From the NCBI GenBank assembly GCA_030263805.2, contig CP136010.1:868001-932000 (forward strand): DNA of 64,000 nt, written 5' to 3'. The stretch comes from Pseudomonas sp. FeN3W (GTDB lineage Bacteria; Pseudomonadota; Gammaproteobacteria; Pseudomonadales; Pseudomonadaceae). The position numbers were made by a program, and so were the translations under genes. Numbering within the stretch: position 1 is the stretch's first letter; each line of letters opens with the position of its first letter. The notes beneath the pieces were generated by a model. The model searched no databases. It was not told the origin of the DNA and was given only the letters and a program-made list of their open reading frames with translations. This document shows, one piece after another, positions 60,197 through 64,000 of this stretch.

Positions 60197-61240
60197 ATGG
60201 ACTCGATCACCCAGGCTCTACTCGGTGCCAGTGTGCAAGGCGCGATGCTCGGTCGCTGGCAGGGCCGCAAGGCGCTCGTTTACGGCGTCGTGCTCGGTAC
60301 CCTGCCGGACCTCGATGTGGTCATCGACTACGGCGATGCGGTCGCCAACATGACCTATCACCGTGGCTTCAGCCATTCATTGCTCGTGCTGAGTCTGCTC
60401 GCCGTTCTGTTGACCTGGCTGACCAGGCGATTCCGCCCAGACGAGCGATACTCCGGCACACGACTGTTCTTCAGCATCTGGCTGGTGCTGATCACCCACG
60501 TCCTGCTGGACGCCTTCACCAGCTATGGCACGCAGTTGCTTTGGCCACTGACCACACAGCCTATCGCCTGGTCCAGCGTGTTCATCATCGATCCGCTCTA
60601 CAGCGTGCCGCTGCTCGTTGCGGTGCTGGCAGGTCTGCTGTTTGGCCTGCACGGACGCACAGGCAAATGGCCCACCTACGCCCTGGCCATTTCCACCTGT
60701 TACCTGGGGTTCACCCTGGCCGGCAAACAGATGGCCGAGCACCGCGTGCAGACGACGATGGCCAGCCAGGGGATTCAGGCGGAGCAGATGTTCAGCACAC
60801 CAACCCCCTTCAACAGCCTGCTGTGGCGGGTGATCCTGGTCGATGGCGAGCACTATTACGAAACGCTGGTCAGCTGGAGGGATACTGCACCACCCAGCCT
60901 CGTGCGGCTTCCACGCAACGCGCAGCTGGCCGCGGAGCTCGATGGCTCAGAACAGCACGAACGCTTGAAATGGTTTACCGGAAACGTGCTGCGCTATGAC
61001 GTGGCTGGCAATCAGCTACTGGTGACCGACCTGCGGCTGGGCATGACCGGCTTTCATCCATTCCGTTTTCCGCTGGCAGAGCGCTCTGCCGAAGGCTGGA
61101 AGCTTATCGCCAAGCCCGAGCGAGTGCCGGCCAATCGAGGCGACATGAGCCGCCTGGTCAGCCTCTGGCAGCGCATCTGGCAGCAGGAACCAGCGCTGCC
61201 TCTGGCCGCCTGGGCCGCCGAGCTGAACGGCGGCCGCTGA
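60197..61240 (+). CDS. YdjM-type membrane-bound metal-dependent hydrolase
   Basis: A 347-residue protein with DUF457/YdjM features: MDSITQALLGASVQGAMLGR at the start, GTLPDLDVVIDYG and YHRGFSHSLLVLSLLAVLL with metal-binding Asp and His, then LITHVLLDAFTSYGTQLLWP. About five membrane helices are followed by a soluble C-terminal domain. Homologues begin MDSITQ, so the ATG at 60197 is preferred to 60185. Some family members respond to DNA damage, but no LexA box was found here. Confidence 0.88.
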   Translation: MDSITQALLGASVQGAMLGRWQGRKALVYGVVLGTLPDLDVVIDYGDAVANMTYHRGFSHSLLVLSLLAVLLTWLTRRFRPDERYSGTRLFFSIWLVLITHVLLDAFTSYGTQLLWPLTTQPIAWSSVFIIDPLYSVPLLVAVLAGLLFGLHGRTGKWPTYALAISTCYLGFTLAGKQMAEHRVQTTMASQGIQAEQMFSTPTPFNSLLWRVILVDGEHYYETLVSWRDTAPPSLVRLPRNAQLAAELDGSEQHERLKWFTGNVLRYDVAGNQLLVTDLRLGMTGFHPFRFPLAERSAEGWKLIAKPERVPANRGDMSRLVSLWQRIWQQEPALPLAAWAAELNGGR

Positions 61241-61244
61241 AGAA

Positions 61245-61270
61245 AACGGCTCGAGCAGCTCGAGCCGCTT
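61245..61270 (-). terminator. terminator of the chemoreceptor gene
   Basis: On the minus strand GCGGCTCGAG-CTG-CTCGAGCCG is followed by TTTTC. The 9-bp stem starts 16 bp past the chemoreceptor stop and also lies just after the YdjM gene, so it may work for both. Confidence 0.75.
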
Positions 61271-61285
61271 ACCTCCCTATGCACG

Positions 61286-63238
61286 TCAGGTGCGGAACTG
61301 ACGAACCAGTTCCTGCAGTTCCAGCCCCAGGCGTGCCAGCTCGGCGCTGGCACTGGCGGTGTGCTCGGTGGCACTGGCGCTCTGGTCGCCGATATCCCGC
61401 ACACGGGTCACGCTTTCGGAAATGTTTTCCGCCACGGCGCTCTGCTGCTCGGCAGCTGCCGCGATCTGCTGGTTCATCTGCTCGATGGTCGACACCGACT
61501 CCGTGATGCGACCAAGTGCGACGCCGGCCTCGTTAGCCAGGTCCACGGTCTGTTGAGTGAGGCCACGGCTGCTCTGCATCTGCTCGACCGCCTGCTGCGC
61601 AACCCGTTGCAGATTTGCGATGAGCCCCTCGATTTCCTCGGTGGAATCATGGGTCCGCCGCGCCAGGGCACGAACCTCGTCGGCCACCACGGCAAAGCCG
61701 CGGCCCTGCTCCCCGGCACGAGCCGCTTCGATGGCCGCATTGAGTGCCAACAGATTGGTTTGCTCGGCAACCGCCCGGATCACCTCGAGTACGCTGCCGA
61801 TGCGGCCGCTTTCGGCGTGCAACGCTTCGATCGCATGTGCCGACTGATTCACCTCGCCCGCCAGACTGCCGATCTGTCCGACGGCATCCTGCACCACCAG
61901 ATCGCCCTGCCGCGCCTGCTGATCCGCTTGGCGTGCGGCAATGGAAGCCTGCTCGGCATTGCGTGCAACCTCCTGCACCGTCGCCGCCATCTCGTGCATC
62001 GCGGTGGCCACTTGCTCGGTCTCGACGCGCTGAGTCTGCACGCCGGCACTGGTTTGCGCGGTCACCGCGGAAAGCTGATCGGCGGCCGCGGCGATCTGGC
62101 TGACGCTGCCACCGATACGGCCGATCAGGTTGCGCAGGCTTTCGGTCATACCATGCATGGCATTCTGCAGTTGTCCGACCTCGTCACGACGCGTGCTTGC
62201 CGTGGAGTACGTCAGATCGCCGCTGGCGACGCGCTGGGCCTGCTGGACGGTGCTGCGAAGCGGGCCGACGATCATTCGCGAGATAATTGTGGCGGCCAGC
62301 ATGCCGACGAGAATGGCCAGCGCGCCGATCACGCCGAGCAACATGTAGCTGCTGCTTTTCTGTTGCTGCATGGCGCTGCTGGCATTGGTCAAAGCCTCGT
62401 CGGCAGCAGCGATCACCACTTCGGATTGCTGGGCCATCGACTGTTCGAGTGCGAGACGTTCGCTACGATTCTGGCGAAACTCATCGAACGCCAGCCTGTA
62501 CTGGTCCAGCTCCGACAGGGCCTTGTCCATGGAGGCCTTCTGGTCATCGTTCAGCCAGATCTTGAGGTTGCTGCCGATGGTGGTCACGTTCCCGTGCAGG
62601 TCGCTCCAGCTGGTGGCCGCTTCGTCGGAGCTGTTGCCGACGTAGACATTTTCCAGGGTACGCATGTCCAGAATCTGCTTGGTCAGACCCGAAGTCGCCT
62701 CAGCTACCGTCAGCGGATCGCTACCCTTGAGCCGATCACCTTCCAGCCGCAGAACCCGTACCGCGTCGTACATGTCCAGCTCGATGAACTCGAACTCTTC
62801 ACGACTGACCTGGGCGGCTTCCTGCATCCGCGTACGCAGCGCCACGCCGCGCTCGATCAACTGCATGTAGCGGTCGAACTTTTGCGCATATTCGTCCGCT
62901 GCCTGGCTGATCCGCGTCAAATAGGCCCGTTCGGCGGCATCGGAGCTGGTCGTCAGGACAGTCAGCTTCTGACTCAGCTGCTGCAGCGAACCATGCAACG
63001 CCTCGGCAGAGGACGTCTTACGAGTCAGTGCGTAGTCACGCTCAGCACCCCGCGCCGCAAGAATGGAGGCGTTGACGCTGGAAAGCTGCTCGATCTGCTG
63101 AGCCCGGCCGAGAATTTCATCGACGGCAATGAACCCGGTACCGGCCACTCCAAGCGTGAGCAGCAATACCAGCCCGAAACCACCGATGAGCTTTTTGCCG
63201 ACCGAGAGATTAGTGAGTGAATGCAGCACTGGTTCCAT
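61286..63238 (-). CDS. methyl-accepting chemotaxis protein (HBM-type sensor)
   Basis: A 650-residue chemoreceptor. The first membrane helix (LIGGFGLVLLLTLGVAGTGF, about 17-37) and second (MLLGVIGALAILVGMLAATI, about 297-317) frame a 260-residue all-helical periplasmic domain like the helical-bimodular HBM sensors of P. putida McpS. A HAMP domain (RSTVQQAQRVASGDLTYSTA) and a signalling hairpin with AVVADEVRALARRTHDSTEE follow. HBM receptors sense TCA-cycle or other organic acids, which would match the acid-catabolism genes nearby; the ligand is inferred. Confidence 0.92.
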   Translation of the reverse strand: MEPVLHSLTNLSVGKKLIGGFGLVLLLTLGVAGTGFIAVDEILGRAQQIEQLSSVNASILAARGAERDYALTRKTSSAEALHGSLQQLSQKLTVLTTSSDAAERAYLTRISQAADEYAQKFDRYMQLIERGVALRTRMQEAAQVSREEFEFIELDMYDAVRVLRLEGDRLKGSDPLTVAEATSGLTKQILDMRTLENVYVGNSSDEAATSWSDLHGNVTTIGSNLKIWLNDDQKASMDKALSELDQYRLAFDEFRQNRSERLALEQSMAQQSEVVIAAADEALTNASSAMQQQKSSSYMLLGVIGALAILVGMLAATIISRMIVGPLRSTVQQAQRVASGDLTYSTASTRRDEVGQLQNAMHGMTESLRNLIGRIGGSVSQIAAAADQLSAVTAQTSAGVQTQRVETEQVATAMHEMAATVQEVARNAEQASIAARQADQQARQGDLVVQDAVGQIGSLAGEVNQSAHAIEALHAESGRIGSVLEVIRAVAEQTNLLALNAAIEAARAGEQGRGFAVVADEVRALARRTHDSTEEIEGLIANLQRVAQQAVEQMQSSRGLTQQTVDLANEAGVALGRITESVSTIEQMNQQIAAAAEQQSAVAENISESVTRVRDIGDQSASATEHTASASAELARLGLELQELVRQFRT

Positions 63239-63468
63239 CAGAGAAGTTCCACAAAAGAGGCACGAACGGGAAGTCGGCAGAGATTACTAATAGTTGAGCA
63301 TTGTAGCTGGATATTTTTGGCGCCTTAAGACTGACGGTTACGGCTTTCGCTTGGTACGGCCGGCGCTGGCATGCCAAATAATGGGTACGGATGAGCCTGG
63401 AGTTTCTGGCCACGTCCCAACGGCGAAGTCAGTGCATCAAGTGCGGGCGACTGAATTACCTGCGACAG

Positions 63469-64000
63469 CTAATGCTGCAGGTGTCCATAGAGCCGAGCGT
63501 AAAGCCCACCCTCGGCGATGAGCTGCTGGTGGCCGCCGTCTTCGGCGATACGGCCACCGTCGAAGACCAGTACGCGATCCGCCTGTTTCACCGCAGACAG
63601 GCGATGGGCAATGATCAGGGTCGTACGCCCCTGAAGGAAACGATTGAGGCCTTGATGCAGGGCATACTCCGTCGCCGCATCCAGCGCAGAGGTGGCCTCA
63701 TCGAGAATCACGACCTTCGGCTCGGCCAGGATCATGCGCGCGACGGCCAGGCGCTGCCGCTGCCCGCCGGACAGACGCACGCCGGAACGGCCGACGATGC
63801 TGTCCAGACCGTTCGGCAACTGGCGAATGGTATCGGCCAGCTGAGCGATCTCCAGCGCCCGCCAGCAGGCCTCGTCATCTCGCTCGCGGCCCATCATCAG
63901 ATTGGCTCGCACGCTGTCGTTGAACAGCGCAGGGTGCTGCAACACCACTGCAACATTGTCGCGCACAGTGCCCAGCCCGATCTCTTCAAGCGGCACGCCG
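63469..64000 (-). CDS. ABC exporter ATP-binding domain (N-terminal part outside window)
   Basis: The frame remains open at the window edge, and the last 177 residues are present. They contain the Q-loop region (AVVLQHPALFNDSVRANLMM), the signature LSGGQRQRLAVARM, Walker B VVILDEATSALD and the H-loop LIIAHRLSAV. Walker A and the membrane domain should lie beyond 64000. The sequence after Walker B fits a half-size exporter of the MsbA/multidrug type rather than an importer. Confidence 0.9.
   Translation of the reverse strand, partial: GVPLEEIGLGTVRDNVAVVLQHPALFNDSVRANLMMGRERDDEACWRALEIAQLADTIRQLPNGLDSIVGRSGVRLSGGQRQRLAVARMILAEPKVVILDEATSALDAATEYALHQGLNRFLQGRTTLIIAHRLSAVKQADRVLVFDGGRIAEDGGHQQLIAEGGLYARLYGHLQH

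Noticed and set aside
1..64000. CRISPR arrays, tRNA or rRNA genes and intact insertion sequences
   Set aside because: No regularly spaced direct repeats, no tRNA cloverleaf or rRNA motifs, and no full transposase were seen on reading both strands.

Overview
The window is high-GC gammaproteobacterial chromosome. Gene content and order point to the Pseudomonas stutzeri complex (Stutzerimonas). The block quiP ... mtiP-nagZ-ldt-psrA / lexA-sulA ... topA ... fadA-fadB keeps the order known from P. aeruginosa PAO1 around PA3004-PA3014. A second block matches the PAO1 itaconate-catabolism locus PA0877-PA0884, with acsA (PA0887 there) further left. This assignment rests on recalled synteny and protein motifs; no search was run.

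Layout. (1) 1-11.5 kb: one-directional exopolysaccharide cluster with a WbqC-family protein (cut by the window edge), an RfaH/NusG paralogue, three GT4 and one GT2 glycosyltransferases, a Wzy/ligase-like membrane protein, a secreted PslG-like GH39 glycosidase, two acyltransferase-3 proteins and two small unknown proteins. It resembles a psl-type locus; flippase, export and precursor genes must lie outside. (2) 11.5-15.6 kb: debris around rimO, including a frameshifted umuC fused to a truncated serine recombinase, a spanin-like remnant and a BCCT transporter tail. (3) 15.7-37.8 kb: mostly housekeeping genes: a stand-alone trpB, trmO, quiP, three small genes, the psrA-ldt-nagZ-mtiP run, lexA-sulA with two LexA boxes, an EamA transporter, topA, fadBA, ptrB. 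PsrA-type operators are visible at psrA and, with one mismatch, upstream of fadB.

(4) 37.9-55.9 kb: organic-acid catabolism. acsA is followed by a module made of a solitary DctP binding protein, a LysR regulator, a CaiB CoA-transferase and an HMG-CoA-lyase-type enzyme. Next comes a three-cassette integron-type array (attC sites, no integrase), then an alpha/beta hydrolase. Last is the itaconate cluster: DctP, ccl, ict, MmgE/PrpD, VOC, acyl-CoA dehydrogenase, ich, and a divergent LysR. Palindromic GTAGGGTGGA elements sit in three operon gaps. (5) 56-64 kb: DUF2254 membrane protein, MFS transporter, arfB, a YdjM-type membrane protein, an HBM-type chemoreceptor and the C-terminal half of an ABC exporter.

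How the genes work together. The polysaccharide genes are co-oriented and tightly spaced, with their own antiterminator-like regulator. The two acid modules pair a periplasmic binding protein with CoA activation and C-C lyase enzymes that should yield acetyl-CoA plus pyruvate (itaconate) or acetoacetate (HMG-type acids). No DctQ/DctM membrane subunits are present for either binding protein. The most unusual parts are the integrase-less cassette array with two uracil-DNA-glycosylase-like proteins, the recombinase/umuC scar, the small proteins inside the polysaccharide operon and the operon-embedded palindromic repeats.
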